Shown here: positions 40,590 through 50,413 of the stretch, piece after piece
Numbering within the stretch: the first letter of the stretch is position 1
Layout of the letters: each line of letters begins with the position of its first letter
NCBI RefSeq assembly: GCF_018413525.1
Contig: NZ_JAHCDD010000013.1
Location: 1-64,000 of the forward strand
Source of the DNA: Acidovorax sp. CCYZU-2555
GTDB lineage: Bacteria > Pseudomonadota > Gammaproteobacteria > Burkholderiales > Burkholderiaceae_C
Direction: 5' to 3'
DNA: 64,000 bases
Position numbers and translations under genes: made by a program
The notes under the pieces: model-generated
The model's database searches: none
What the model was told of the DNA's origin: nothing
The model's input: the letters and a program-made list of their open reading frames with translations, nothing else

Positions 40590-43500
40590 ATGACAGACAT
40601 TGCATCCATCGGGTTCAAGATGGAAACGGATGATGTCGCGCGCGGCATCAAGTCGCTCGAAACGCTTGCTCAGCAAGGCCCAAAGGTCGAAAAAGCGCTT
40701 GATGGCGTCGAGAAGACCGCAGCAAAGGCCGGCAAGAGCCTCAAATCCATTGGCGAAGGTGCGGGCAAGGGGTTGGATGAGGTAGGCCGCGCAGCGCCCA
40801 AGGTCGCTGATGGCGTGGGCCGGGTCGCAAAGAGCGCCGACGACGCGAAGAAAGCGCTGGCAGGCATGGGCGCCTCCACAGCAGGCCTGGGCTCTGTCGC
40901 AGCATCTGCGGGGCAGGCTGGCCGCGGATTGGCGTCAATGGCTGTGGCCACTTCACAGGCAGGCGCCGGCCTGGCTGGATTCGGGTCGGGGCTGAAATCC
41001 GCACAGCAGATGCTGCGCGAGATGCAGTCGCAGGCATTGGCGTCGGCACAGGCTACCTCCCAAATGGCGAGCGCGACAACTGCGGCGGTTGCGTCTATGA
41101 ACGCCATGGCGAAGGCGCAGGCTGACGCAACGCGAACCGCTCAGGAAATGGCGCGCGTGTTTCAGGCGGTTGGCGTTCACGCAAAGGATGGAGCGGCAGG
41201 CGTTGGCCGCATGGGCGAGGCTAGCAACGGACTCGGCGCTGGTATGGGCTTGGCTGTGCGCGGGGTACAGGCTTTCCTAGGTCTGCAGCTTGCGGGTTGG
41301 GCGAAGGACTCGGCGGCGGCACTCTTCCAAGCCAGCGCAGCTGCTGAGCGGCTGAAAATCGGTCTTGACTTCGCATCTGCACGAGGTGGCGCCGAGGAAA
41401 TGGCATACCTGCGGAAGGCGACCTACGACTTGGGCCTGTCTTTTCAGGGGACCGCTCAGGCCTACATGCAGTTCCAGGCTGCCGCAAAGGGGACCACCAT
41501 TGAGGGCGACAAGGCCCGCGCCGTTTTCGAGTCGATCTCCAAGGCGTCGGCGGTGATGGGCCTGACGGCAGATCAGTCCAGTGGCGCGCTGCTGGCTCTG
41601 CAGCAGATGATATCCAAGGGGAGCGTGTCGAGCGAAGAGCTAAAGCAGCAGCTTGGCGAGCGCTTGCCGGGCGCATTCCAGATAGCCGCACGCTCGATGG
41701 GCGTCACCACGGCCGAGCTCGGAAAAATGCTCGAAATGGGCCAGGTGGTCGCCGAAGACTTCTTGCCGAAGTTCGCGGCGGAGCTCGAGAAGAGCCTGGG
41801 TGACGCGCCGGAAAAGGCTGCGCAGCGCCTTGATGCCTCGGTAAACCGCGCCAACGATGCGTGGACCCGGCTGAAGCAGAACGTGGGCGATTCTGGTGTG
41901 AGTCAGTTCTGGGCAGGGCAGCTGAACGTGCTGACCGACGGCATGGGCAATTTCAACAACGCGATCGAGCAGGCAAGCGCATCGGGCAAGGGCTTTGGAG
42001 GCCAGCTGATGGCAGCTGCCGGCGCGGCGCTGCAGTTCATCAATCCCGTCAATGCCATCGGCTATTCGGCCCTGGAGACCGGCAACCAGCTGGCTGAGGC
42101 GGAGAAGAAGTTGCAGGCGCTCAAGGACGCCGGCGCGCAGTCAAGCAGCAATCTGATGCTGCGCGAGGCGTTTGGTCATGCCCAGCGTCTTGTGGACAAG
42201 CTGCGCGAAGCTGCGCAAGCGCAGAAGAACCTGGCGGGGGCCGGCGCGGGTGCGACTGCGGCGCCCGGCGGCGATCCCTACAACGACGGCTCCCAGTACG
42301 CCAGCTATACCCAAGCGCAAAAAGAGCGTGAAGATGCTGCGCGTCGCCTTGCCGAAATAACTGCCCGACAGAGTGGGATCACCAAGCAATTCACGGACGA
42401 CCTGAAGACCTATCAGGACGCGCTGAAGGCCGGCGTGATGACGGAAAAGGAATACGCCGCAGCCGTCACAGAGGCGAACAAGAAGCGCTACGAAAGCACC
42501 GAGGCCGGCAAGGAGGCTGCAAAGCAATCCAAAGCCGGAGCCAGCGCGGCAGGCGCGGAGCAGTCCACCTACGCCACCCTCGTTGCCACCATCAAGGCCA
42601 AGATCGCGGCCAACGACGCGGAGCTGTTCGCGGCTGGCAAGCTAACCGAATCGGAAAAGCTGCGCGTCCAGTTGCAGGCCCAGCTCGACAGCGGCGCGAA
42701 GAAGCTCTCTGCCGCGCACCGCGCCGAGGCAAAAGACCTGCTCGCGAAGCTCAAGACCCAGGAGGACGAAGAGAAGGCGATCAAGCGTGCGCTCGCGCTG
42801 AACGACGAACGCGTCGCCAGCGCCGAAGAGATGGCCAAGGCAATGGCCGACTTGGACAAGCAGGTTGATGCTGCCCGCCTGTCGATCCACGAATACAGCG
42901 TTGGCGTTCAGGACTCGATCGAGATGACGAATCTCGAGGCGTCCACTCTGGGCATGAATGCTGTAGCCCGCCAGACGCTCATTGAGCAGCTGCGCATCGA
43001 GCAGGACCTGCGGCAGCGTATCCAGAAGATCAAGGACGCTCCCTACAAGACAGAGGAAGCGCGGCAGGCCGACGTCGACAAGATCACAGCCGAAGCGATG
43101 AAGGCGAAGGCCAACGCCCAGACCAAGGCTTACGTCTCGGAATGGGAAAAGGCATTCGATCAGACAAGCCAGGCACTGACCGATGCGCTGATGCGCGGCG
43201 GCAAGGACGGCGGGGAACTGCTGCGGGACTATTTCCGCACGCTGATCCTGCGCCCGATCATCAAGGCGATCGTTGACCCCATCGCCGCGCCGATCACCAG
43301 TGGCATCCAGTCGATGCTGGGGCAGGGCTCTGGCTCGAGCTCGGCCAGCGGTGGCATGCCAGGCGGTAGCTTCACCGACTGGAGCACCTGGGGCAGCAAG
43401 GCTAGCGGCTGGGCATCTGATGCCAGCTTCAAGCTGGTGACGAACGGCTGGGAGGGAATGGGCTCATCCATGCTCGGCCTGAGCCGAACCATCACCAGTG

Positions 43501-46163
43501 TCGACACCTACCTCAAGGACATCCCCGGCATGTCTGGTGGCATCGGCTCTGCTGCGGGCTACGTTGGCGCCCTCTACTCCCTCTCGCAAGGAAAGGTTGG
43601 AGCTGCCGCTGGTGCAGCGATCGGCACCTACATCTTCCCGGGAATAGGAACCATGATCGGTTCCATGCTGGGCGGTCTGCTGGATGGCTTGGACGACTCT
43701 GGCACTAAGCACATGGGTGCTGGCGCGATGTACAGCAAAGCGACGGGAGTGCAGGAGGGCGCGAGCATCTACAACCAGGCCACTTTCGGCATGGGTCATC
43801 GCGACGAGCACAGCGCGGATATGCAGGCCGGCATCAGCGGCATTGCGCAGAGCCTGGGCCAGACGCTCGATGCATTCGCAATGGCCTTCGGCAAGTCTGC
43901 GGGCTACAGCGTGGCCACCGCTTTCGCCGATGACAGCAGCGATGACGGGTCTTGGGGTTCGCTCAAGATCCTGGACCAGCTTGGTAGCACGCTTGTGGAT
44001 TGGTCTGATAACCGGGCTAGCAAGTGGGCGCCGCGGGAGTTCGCGGATGGCAAGGAGGGCTACGAGGAGTACCTGAAGGCGGTCGCGGTTGATGTGAAGG
44101 CGGCGTTCCTGGCAATGGACCTGCCGGAATGGTCGGATAGCCTGCTCAAGGCCGCAACGGACCTCGACAGCCTGAATGCCGCGTTGCAGCAGATCGCCAC
44201 CGTGAAATCGGTGTTCGATGGCCTGGGCAAGACCATGGGTATGTTTGCGGACCTCTCCGGAGAGCTGCAGACGCAATTGCTGGCCGCATCCGGTGGCATC
44301 GAAGCACTCGGCACCAACGCAGGGGCGTTCTACCAGAGCTTCTACAGCGATGGCGATCGCGCGCAAACGCAACGCGAGTTGCAGATGGGCGCTCTCGGCG
44401 ACATGGGCCTGTACATCGACCCCTTCCAGGGCGATGCAGCAAAGGAGATGTTGCGGCTGACGGTGGAAGAGGCCATGGCTTCGGGGCAGGTGGCTTTGGC
44501 CGGAAAGCTCCTGGCCATGTCGGCATCGTTCGTGGAGACCGCTGATTACGGCCAAACCCTTCTGGACGCGACCGCGACAGCGGCCAAGGATGCTGCGCAA
44601 GAAGCGGCGGCCGCGGCGACATCGTGGACGGGTCTGGGCAAGGTGCTGGCGATGTTCTCCGGCCTCTCGGCCGAGGTGCAGTCGGGGCTGGTGACGGCCT
44701 CTGGCGGCATGGATTCGTTGGTCAGCAATGTGGGCGCCTTCAACCAAGGCTTCTACAGCGAGGGCGAGCGGGCACTGAGCCAGCGCGCGCAGCAGATGGC
44801 TGCCCTGGCTGAAATGGGGCTGTACATCGATCCGGCCGAAGGCGAAAAGGCGAAGGAGCTTTTCCGCAGCACTGTCGAAGGAGCGATGGCCTCGGGCCAG
44901 ACCGAGCTGGCAGCCAAGCTGCTGGCGATGTCCGGAGAGTTTGCCTCGACTGCCGACTACGCGAAACAGTTCTTCGATGACCTGGCTCAGTCGGCGGTGC
45001 AGTCCATGTCCGGCGCCTGGTCGAACTTCGGGACGATGGCGGGCCTGGCCGCGCAGTACACCGGCAACACGTCGGGCCTGTCGCAGCAGCTTGGCGTCGT
45101 GCAGGGCAGCTATGCCAGCGCGACAACCACGGACGGCCGCGTGGCGGCGCTGCAGCAGATCATCAACCTCGAGCAGGGGCTGTGGAATGGTCAGCAGGCA
45201 GCGCGCCAGGCGGAAGCTGCAGCGGCGACGGCGCGGGCCAATGCGGCGCGCGAGCAGGTCAATGCGGCAAAGCAGCTCCTGACCGCGGCGCAGGGCCTGG
45301 GCAGCTATGCCAAGTCTCTGGGCTTCAGCGAGGCATCCGGGCTGGGCGAGACTGAGCGCCTGGCAGCCCTGGACAGCGAACGCCGTGACCTGCTGGCGAA
45401 GGCCCGGGCCGGCGACACCGGTGCGATGCAGGACCTTCAGGGCGTCACGGGCAACTATCTGACGCTTGCGCAGCAGATGGCTGTCAGCCAGCAGGACTAC
45501 TCGGTCCTGTCGGGACGGATTGCTGCAGAGCTTGCGGCCACGGCGGCGATACAGGAAGCCTCGGCATCCAGCCAGGTCAGCCAGCTCGAGCGCCAGATTG
45601 CCGCGGCTGAGTCGGTTGCATCCAGCGCCGCAGAGCAGTTCAAGGTCAGCGCGGCAACGCAGAAGCTGATTGATGACCTGCTGGTGGAGTCGGCCACGGC
45701 CTTCGAAACCGAGGCGACGCTGACGCAGAAGCTGATCGACCAAGGCGTGATGACCACGACTGCGCTGCAGAGCCTGCCTGCCGAGCTTGCGGGCGCCATC
45801 GGCACATCGCTAATTCCGGCAATTGCTGGCCTGGCTTCGGCCATGTCGTCGGCTGCCGCGATCAGCGTGCCGCAGTTCGCAGAAGGCGGTTTCCATGCAG
45901 GCGGCCTGCGGATCGTGGGCGAGCGTGGGCCAGAGCTCGAGGCCACGGGGCCAAGCCGCGTCTGGAACCAGTCGCAGCTCGCCGGTGCTCTGGGGGGCAA
46001 CAACAACGCGGCTTTGGTCGCGGCGGTTGATCGGCTTACTGCTCAGAACGCGCGCATGTCGGCAGAGCTGGCTGAAATCAAGGCCAGCACTTCCAAGCTG
46101 GCCGAGCAGTTCGACAGCGTATCGGCGGGCGGTAACGCCCTGCTCACGGAGGCTATGGCATGA
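40590..46163 (+). CDS. Tape measure protein
   Basis: 1857 aa, by far the longest gene. The N-terminal region is helical and alanine-rich, followed by the conserved tape-measure domain (SFQGTAQAYMQFQAAAKGTT, MGLTADQSSGALLALQQMIS, VSSEELKQQLGERLPGAFQI). Glycine-rich hydrophobic segments occur near 1000-1100 (ISGIAQSLGQ region and SMLGGLLDGL), then two homologous segments of about 140 residues with AGAFYQSFYSDGDRAQTQRE and VGAFNQGFYSEGERALSQRA. The C terminus has GERGPELE. At about 0.15 nm per residue the tail would be near 270 nm (inference). Coupled by ATGA to the next gene. Confidence 0.93.
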   Translation: MTDIASIGFKMETDDVARGIKSLETLAQQGPKVEKALDGVEKTAAKAGKSLKSIGEGAGKGLDEVGRAAPKVADGVGRVAKSADDAKKALAGMGASTAGLGSVAASAGQAGRGLASMAVATSQAGAGLAGFGSGLKSAQQMLREMQSQALASAQATSQMASATTAAVASMNAMAKAQADATRTAQEMARVFQAVGVHAKDGAAGVGRMGEASNGLGAGMGLAVRGVQAFLGLQLAGWAKDSAAALFQASAAAERLKIGLDFASARGGAEEMAYLRKATYDLGLSFQGTAQAYMQFQAAAKGTTIEGDKARAVFESISKASAVMGLTADQSSGALLALQQMISKGSVSSEELKQQLGERLPGAFQIAARSMGVTTAELGKMLEMGQVVAEDFLPKFAAELEKSLGDAPEKAAQRLDASVNRANDAWTRLKQNVGDSGVSQFWAGQLNVLTDGMGNFNNAIEQASASGKGFGGQLMAAAGAALQFINPVNAIGYSALETGNQLAEAEKKLQALKDAGAQSSSNLMLREAFGHAQRLVDKLREAAQAQKNLAGAGAGATAAPGGDPYNDGSQYASYTQAQKEREDAARRLAEITARQSGITKQFTDDLKTYQDALKAGVMTEKEYAAAVTEANKKRYESTEAGKEAAKQSKAGASAAGAEQSTYATLVATIKAKIAANDAELFAAGKLTESEKLRVQLQAQLDSGAKKLSAAHRAEAKDLLAKLKTQEDEEKAIKRALALNDERVASAEEMAKAMADLDKQVDAARLSIHEYSVGVQDSIEMTNLEASTLGMNAVARQTLIEQLRIEQDLRQRIQKIKDAPYKTEEARQADVDKITAEAMKAKANAQTKAYVSEWEKAFDQTSQALTDALMRGGKDGGELLRDYFRTLILRPIIKAIVDPIAAPITSGIQSMLGQGSGSSSASGGMPGGSFTDWSTWGSKASGWASDASFKLVTNGWEGMGSSMLGLSRTITSVDTYLKDIPGMSGGIGSAAGYVGALYSLSQGKVGAAAGAAIGTYIFPGIGTMIGSMLGGLLDGLDDSGTKHMGAGAMYSKATGVQEGASIYNQATFGMGHRDEHSADMQAGISGIAQSLGQTLDAFAMAFGKSAGYSVATAFADDSSDDGSWGSLKILDQLGSTLVDWSDNRASKWAPREFADGKEGYEEYLKAVAVDVKAAFLAMDLPEWSDSLLKAATDLDSLNAALQQIATVKSVFDGLGKTMGMFADLSGELQTQLLAASGGIEALGTNAGAFYQSFYSDGDRAQTQRELQMGALGDMGLYIDPFQGDAAKEMLRLTVEEAMASGQVALAGKLLAMSASFVETADYGQTLLDATATAAKDAAQEAAAAATSWTGLGKVLAMFSGLSAEVQSGLVTASGGMDSLVSNVGAFNQGFYSEGERALSQRAQQMAALAEMGLYIDPAEGEKAKELFRSTVEGAMASGQTELAAKLLAMSGEFASTADYAKQFFDDLAQSAVQSMSGAWSNFGTMAGLAAQYTGNTSGLSQQLGVVQGSYASATTTDGRVAALQQIINLEQGLWNGQQAARQAEAAAATARANAAREQVNAAKQLLTAAQGLGSYAKSLGFSEASGLGETERLAALDSERRDLLAKARAGDTGAMQDLQGVTGNYLTLAQQMAVSQQDYSVLSGRIAAELAATAAIQEASASSQVSQLERQIAAAESVASSAAEQFKVSAATQKLIDDLLVESATAFETEATLTQKLIDQGVMTTTALQSLPAELAGAIGTSLIPAIAGLASAMSSAAAISVPQFAEGGFHAGGLRIVGERGPELEATGPSRVWNQSQLAGALGGNNNAALVAAVDRLTAQNARMSAELAEIKASTSKLAEQFDSVSAGGNALLTEAMA

Positions 46164-47095
46164 CACAGGGCAGCGCAATGCTGCTCCTGCCAAACCAAAT
46201 CACGGCGGCAATGATCACAGCGGGCACTTCGGTGCCCGTTGTCGATTCTGCGCGTGGTGAGGTCGCATGGAGCATCGGCACGGCCTACACGGGCGTGGAA
46301 ACCAAGATCAACGACGGAGGGAAGTTGTGGGCAGCAGTGGCCGCGAGTACCGGGGTGAAGCCGGGCACCGACACGACCAAGTGGCGCGAGACTGGGCCCA
46401 GCAATCGCATGGCGGCGTTTGACGACAAGCTCAGCACCAAGAGCATCGGCGCAGGCGAGTTGAAACTGGTCATCAAGCCCGGGTTCTTCAACGGCCTGGC
46501 GCTCTACGGCTTGGTGGGCGAGCAGCTGGAAATCACGCTGCGCAACACGCCGGGCGGGACGATCATTTACCAATGGATCGGCGACATGTTCGAGCAGCCA
46601 TTCGGCTTGTTCGAGTACCTCTACATGCCGCTGCGCCAGATCACCAAGCGCCTGGCCGCCGATCTCGCAATGGGCACCGATGCCGAGTTGACCATCCGGA
46701 TTACGGCTGCCGGCACCGGGGTCTGCGGCGTGGGCATGGTGGTCTGCGGGTTCTGGGAAACGCTGCTCGGAACCGGCGAGTTCGGCGGCGTCGAGTACGG
46801 CGCGTCAGCCGAAATCAAGACCTACAGCTACATCAAGACCGAGGAAGACGGCTCGACCTCGATCGTGCCGCGCGCGTCCGCCACCAACATCAATTGCAGC
46901 GTCGTCATCGACGCGGAGCAGGCCAACAAGGCGGTCGACGTCTTGACGCAGGTGCTGGCAAAGCCGGTGGCCATCGTGCTCAGCGGCCTGCCGCGCTACG
47001 AATACCTCAACACCTTCGGCCTGATTTCCGGGACGGCCACGGCCGAAACCTGGCGCACGGCAAAACTTCAAATCACAGGCAAGGGCTTCATATGA
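46160..47095 (+). CDS. Tail-tip protein, unknown detail
   Basis: 311 aa following the tape measure. Beta-rich: LIKPGFFNGLALYGL-like core, WIGDMFEQPFGLFEYLYMPL, LTIRITAAGTGVCGVGMVVC, KTYSYIKTEEDGSTSIVPRA. Position suggests a distal tail or tail-tip component. ATGA overlaps on both sides. Confidence 0.7.
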   Translation: MTQGSAMLLLPNQITAAMITAGTSVPVVDSARGEVAWSIGTAYTGVETKINDGGKLWAAVAASTGVKPGTDTTKWRETGPSNRMAAFDDKLSTKSIGAGELKLVIKPGFFNGLALYGLVGEQLEITLRNTPGGTIIYQWIGDMFEQPFGLFEYLYMPLRQITKRLAADLAMGTDAELTIRITAAGTGVCGVGMVVCGFWETLLGTGEFGGVEYGASAEIKTYSYIKTEEDGSTSIVPRASATNINCSVVIDAEQANKAVDVLTQVLAKPVAIVLSGLPRYEYLNTFGLISGTATAETWRTAKLQITGKGFI

Positions 47096-48549
47096 CCGAC
47101 ATCGTTCCGGTTCCTGAGGGCGTGCATTCGACGGAATTCCCGACGAACGCAGATCGCACCGCAGGGACGTTCAACCCGAAAGTGGTGGCGTGGGGTGACT
47201 CGACGCGCGCGCAGTCGGTGCGCGACCGCGAGATTGCCTTGACCGCGTACACAAATGCCGTGGCGGCCTATGAAACGGCGTTGGCGGCCGGCGAGTCTCA
47301 GAAGCAGGCGGCTGCCTCAGCGCTCGCCGCTTTCAATGAGGCAAATCGCAGTCAGATCGAGGCGATCCGATCCGAGGCCGGCGCGGCGAGCGCTTGGGCT
47401 GCTGCTGCAGCGGCCGGCGCGGCGGCGGGCTTGCCGTCGATGGTGGGCAAGGCTGGTATGACCCTCACGGTCAACGCCGCAGGCAATGGCGTCGAATGGA
47501 AGGCAGCCGGCTTTGAGGTCGGCGGCATCTATGTGGGCGCGAAGAAGCCCACGCTTGGCGCTTGGCTGGACACTGACGCCGTCTATTTGCAGTCGAGCTA
47601 CCCAGTGCTGTTTGCGGCGCTGGGACTGGTGCCCGGCGTAGCCCCCTGGAATCAGCGGACGCCGACTGGGATCACCACTATCCGCGGCGTCGCTCACGGC
47701 AATGGGATGTATGTGGCTGTAGGCACTAATGCCTCCTCCGCCTATACAGGGGCCAGCAGCCCGGACGGAATTACATGGACAGCCCGTACAGTTAGCGCGG
47801 GCGAGGCCGCCGCGTTCGGTAACGGGGTATTTGTTGCGGTTGGAACAAACGTGGCGGCGTCCTCGTTAGACGGCGTCACTTGGACTGCGAGAACAATTGG
47901 CGCTTTCGCTTGGCGCGGCGTTACTTATGCCGCCGGACTTTTTGTGGCGGTCGCTGTAGCAGGACAAATCGCTACATCTCCAGATGGCACAACGTGGACA
48001 TTGCGCACTAGCGGGCTGTCGAACGGATACGGCGTTACGTATAGCGGCGGGAAGTTCGTGGCTTTCGCCAGCAATGGACAAGCGGCTTCCTCCGTGGACG
48101 GCATCACGTGGACGGCACTATCCTCCATTACGGGTTTGGGAACTCTGTATGGGGTAGTCTACGGCAATGGGGTGTGGGTTGCGGTGGGGACCCGGGGGGC
48201 GATGACTAGTCCCGACCTGGTTACGTGGACGGCGCGATTCATTCCCGGCGTTACTGCCAGCTACGGTTATACCGCCGTGGATTTCTATAGCGGGCGATTC
48301 ATTGCCATTGGTGCTACGGCCTCTGGAAACGAAGTATTTTCCGATAGCCCAGACGGAGTTACCTGGACACCTCGGCAGATCCCGGTGGGGGCGTATACCG
48401 TTCTCCGAAATCTGAACGGGCTCATCATCGCTGCCGGCACGGTCATGCAGACGGCGCCTCTGTTTCCCTACAACACCGCCACGCAGTTCTATGTCCCCGC
48501 CCCGCTAGGCGTGGTGGGCTTGAAGACGTGGATCAAGGCAGGAGATTGA
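47092..48549 (+). CDS. Tail fibre/receptor-binding protein with propeller-like repeats
   Basis: 485 aa. The N-terminal part is alanine-rich and helical (NAVAAYETALAAGESQKQAA). From about residue 190 there are six to seven repeats of the form SPDGITWTART ... YGNGVFVAVG, each about 40 residues, which resemble sialidase/BNR-type beta-propeller blades. Start ATG 47092 overlaps the previous stop. A role in host surface recognition is likely. Confidence 0.75.
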   Translation: MTDIVPVPEGVHSTEFPTNADRTAGTFNPKVVAWGDSTRAQSVRDREIALTAYTNAVAAYETALAAGESQKQAAASALAAFNEANRSQIEAIRSEAGAASAWAAAAAAGAAAGLPSMVGKAGMTLTVNAAGNGVEWKAAGFEVGGIYVGAKKPTLGAWLDTDAVYLQSSYPVLFAALGLVPGVAPWNQRTPTGITTIRGVAHGNGMYVAVGTNASSAYTGASSPDGITWTARTVSAGEAAAFGNGVFVAVGTNVAASSLDGVTWTARTIGAFAWRGVTYAAGLFVAVAVAGQIATSPDGTTWTLRTSGLSNGYGVTYSGGKFVAFASNGQAASSVDGITWTALSSITGLGTLYGVVYGNGVWVAVGTRGAMTSPDLVTWTARFIPGVTASYGYTAVDFYSGRFIAIGATASGNEVFSDSPDGVTWTPRQIPVGAYTVLRNLNGLIIAAGTVMQTAPLFPYNTATQFYVPAPLGVVGLKTWIKAGD

Positions 48550-48551
48550 GT

Positions 48552-49001
48552 ATGGACGCGCACATCATTGATTCGCGCGGGGTCTACCTGCGCACCGAGA
48601 CTATCGACCCGATGGGCCCGCAGCCTCCCGGCGCGGTCTACGAAGCACTTCCCGGCAAGAAGTCGGGCAAGACGCGCGTATGGGATGGCGCGGCATGGCA
48701 GCAGGTGGCGAATGCGGACGTTCCGCCGCTGCCTGAGGCGCCTGGCCCTGAGCCCGACCCTGTGCCGCACTCCTGCACCCGCCGGCAGGGCCAGCGGGCA
48801 TTGCTGGTGCACGGACACCTTGACGATGTGGAAGCGGCAATCGCGGCCATTGCCGATCCGCTCGAGCGCCGCGATGCTCAGATTGAGTACGAGGCCCACA
48901 CCTGGGAGCGCGGTAACCCGTTCGTGCAAGCCATGTGGGCGCAGCTGGGCGGCACGCCCGAGCAGCTCGATGACCTATTCCGAATGGCGGTCACGCTTTG
49001 A
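48552..49001 (+). CDS. Tail-fibre-associated protein
   Basis: 149 aa. N-terminal DAHIIDSRGVYLRTETIDPM, a proline-rich hinge (PPLPEAPGPEPDPVP), and a helical C-terminal part (HLDDVEAAIAAIADPLERRD, AQIEYEAHTWERGNPFVQAM). The C-terminal pattern is common in phage tail proteins beside fibre genes. AGGAG precedes the ATG at 48552. Confidence 0.65.
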   Translation: MDAHIIDSRGVYLRTETIDPMGPQPPGAVYEALPGKKSGKTRVWDGAAWQQVANADVPPLPEAPGPEPDPVPHSCTRRQGQRALLVHGHLDDVEAAIAAIADPLERRDAQIEYEAHTWERGNPFVQAMWAQLGGTPEQLDDLFRMAVTL

Positions 49002-49020
49002 CCGGCGCCGCTCCACCCGC

Positions 49021-49042
49021 ACCCGCTTCGGCGGGTTTTTTT
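49021..49042 (+). terminator. Intrinsic terminator before lysis genes
   Basis: ACCCGC-TTCG-GCGGGT (49021-49036) followed by seven T. Confidence 0.8.
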
Positions 49043-49062
49043 ACGCCCGATCGGAATAGCTG

Positions 49063-49470
49063 ATGCGCTTATTTATCGCAATCCTTGTCTCGCTGCACCT
49101 GCTGGTGCCCATCGGTGTTTGGGCCCAGTCGGTGGTCAAAACGCCCCTTAGCTACTCGCTGCAGGAATACGGGATCGTGCTGGGCACGGCCTTGCTCGGC
49201 GGGCTTGCGTCGTGGTGGATGAAAGTCCGCCGCGGCGAGATCCTGGCCTGGAATCTCTCGTCGCTGATAGGCGAGCTGTGTGTGAGCGCCTTCGCCGGCC
49301 TGGTGGCGTTCTGGCTCTGCGAATACTTCACCCTCAACCCGCTGCTTACCTCAGCCATCGTCGGGATGAGTGGCCACGCCGGCGCCAAGGGGCTGATCTG
49401 GGTCGAGTCTGCAGGGCAGAAGCTGCTTGAGAAGAAGCTGGGAATCGATCAACAGAAGGAGGCTCCATGA
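49063..49470 (+). CDS. Holin (LydA-like)
   Basis: 135 aa with a hydrophobic N terminus (RLFIAILVSLHLLVPIGVWA) and further helices (YGIVLGTALLGGLASWWM, LCVSAFAGLVAFWLCEYF, SAIVGMSGHAGAKGLIWV). It resembles LydA-type phage holins. It directly precedes the lysozyme gene with ATGA overlap. Confidence 0.8.
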   Translation: MRLFIAILVSLHLLVPIGVWAQSVVKTPLSYSLQEYGIVLGTALLGGLASWWMKVRRGEILAWNLSSLIGELCVSAFAGLVAFWLCEYFTLNPLLTSAIVGMSGHAGAKGLIWVESAGQKLLEKKLGIDQQKEAP

Positions 49471-49892
49471 AGGCAGAACTGACAAAGCAACTGCGCCGGG
49501 ATGAGGGCGAGGTGCTCAGCGCCTACACCGACCACCTGGGCTACTGGACGATCGGCGTGGGTCGGCTGATCGACAAGCGCAAGGGCGGCGGCATCACGGC
49601 CGAGGAATCGGCCTACCTGCTGAGCAATGACATCGACAAGCGCCAGTCCGAGTTGCTGCGCCGCGCGCCGTGGATGGCCCAGCTGGACCCCGCGCGCTTC
49701 GGCGTCATGCTGAACATGGCATTTCAGATGGGAGTCGACGGCCTGCTGGGCTTCAAGAACACCCTGGCCATGGTGAAGGCGGGCGACTACTCGGGCGCGG
49801 CGGCCGGCATGCTGCACAGCAAGTGGGCCACGCAGACGCCGGCACGCGCGCAGCGCCTTTCCGTACAGATGCGGTCGGGGGTGTGGCAATGA
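49467..49892 (+). CDS. Endolysin, GH24 lysozyme
   Basis: 141 aa. Catalytic triad E13-D22-T28 (RRDEGEVLSAYTDHLGYWTI) has the same spacing as T4 lysozyme (11-20-26). GVGRLIDK and FGVMLNMAFQMG are further family features. No signal or SAR helix is seen, so export depends on the holin. Confidence 0.92.
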   Translation: MKAELTKQLRRDEGEVLSAYTDHLGYWTIGVGRLIDKRKGGGITAEESAYLLSNDIDKRQSELLRRAPWMAQLDPARFGVMLNMAFQMGVDGLLGFKNTLAMVKAGDYSGAAAGMLHSKWATQTPARAQRLSVQMRSGVWQ

Positions 49893-50404
49893 TCGCGCGC
49901 ATCAAGGCCTATGGCTGGCAGTCACTGGCCCTGGTGCTCTCCGGCCTGCTGCTATGGCAGACCCTGCGCCTGGCCGGCGCCGAAGTAGCCGCGGCCAAAG
50001 CCCAGCAAGCCCTGGCCACAAACACCGCTACCCAGGCTCAGCAGGGCCAGGCCGAAACCACCAAGAAAGCCGGCGCGCTGCTATTACACGCCGGCGCGCA
50101 ACAGGAGAACACCCATGCCTACACACAAGACCTCCATCGCCTGGAAGCTACCCGCGCTGCTGATGCTGGCCGCATTGCAGGCCTGCAGCACGACATGCGC
50201 GCCGCTGCCACCCGCAACGCCCAGCTTGCCGGTGACGCCGCTGCCGCGCGAGATCTCGCAGATCAACACCAGCAACTCGCAGCCCTTGTTGCAGAAGGCG
50301 CGGGAGTGGTTGGCGAGTTTGTCGGCTTGGTCGAGCAGCGCGACTCCGAAGTGAGGGCGCTGCAGGGTCAGGTCGCGGCAGATGGGGTGTTGGCAGGGCG
50401 ATAG
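49889..50404 (+). CDS. Rz-like inner-membrane spanin
   Basis: 171 aa. N-terminal membrane helix (QSLALVLSGLLLWQTLRL) followed by a long alanine/glutamine-rich coiled coil. Its ATG overlaps the lysozyme stop. With the nested Rz1 it should span the envelope and fuse membranes during lysis. Confidence 0.85.
   Translation: MIARIKAYGWQSLALVLSGLLLWQTLRLAGAEVAAAKAQQALATNTATQAQQGQAETTKKAGALLLHAGAQQENTHAYTQDLHRLEATRAADAGRIAGLQHDMRAAATRNAQLAGDAAAARDLADQHQQLAALVAEGAGVVGEFVGLVEQRDSEVRALQGQVAADGVLAGR
50115..50354 (+). CDS. Rz1-like outer-membrane spanin, nested in Rz
   Basis: 79 aa in the +1 frame entirely inside Rz. Signal sequence IAWKLPALLMLAALQACS with lipobox LQAC (Cys24), followed by a proline-rich stretch (CAPLPPATPSLPVTPLPREI) typical of Rz1. 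AGGAG lies upstream of the ATG. Confidence 0.85.
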   Translation: MPTHKTSIAWKLPALLMLAALQACSTTCAPLPPATPSLPVTPLPREISQINTSNSQPLLQKAREWLASLSAWSSSATPK

Positions 50405-50413
50405 ACTATAGCC

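Noticed and set aside
43464-45743. 759-codon minus-strand open frame within the tape measure gene
   Set aside because: It is the antisense shadow of a GC-rich helical protein; arginine- and leucine-rich composition, no ribosome site, and the plus-strand tape measure is unambiguous.
46573-47091. N-terminal extension of the propeller tail protein
   Set aside because: This part of the open frame is an arginine/histidine-rich out-of-frame reading of the preceding tail gene; the ATGA start at 47092 is preferred.
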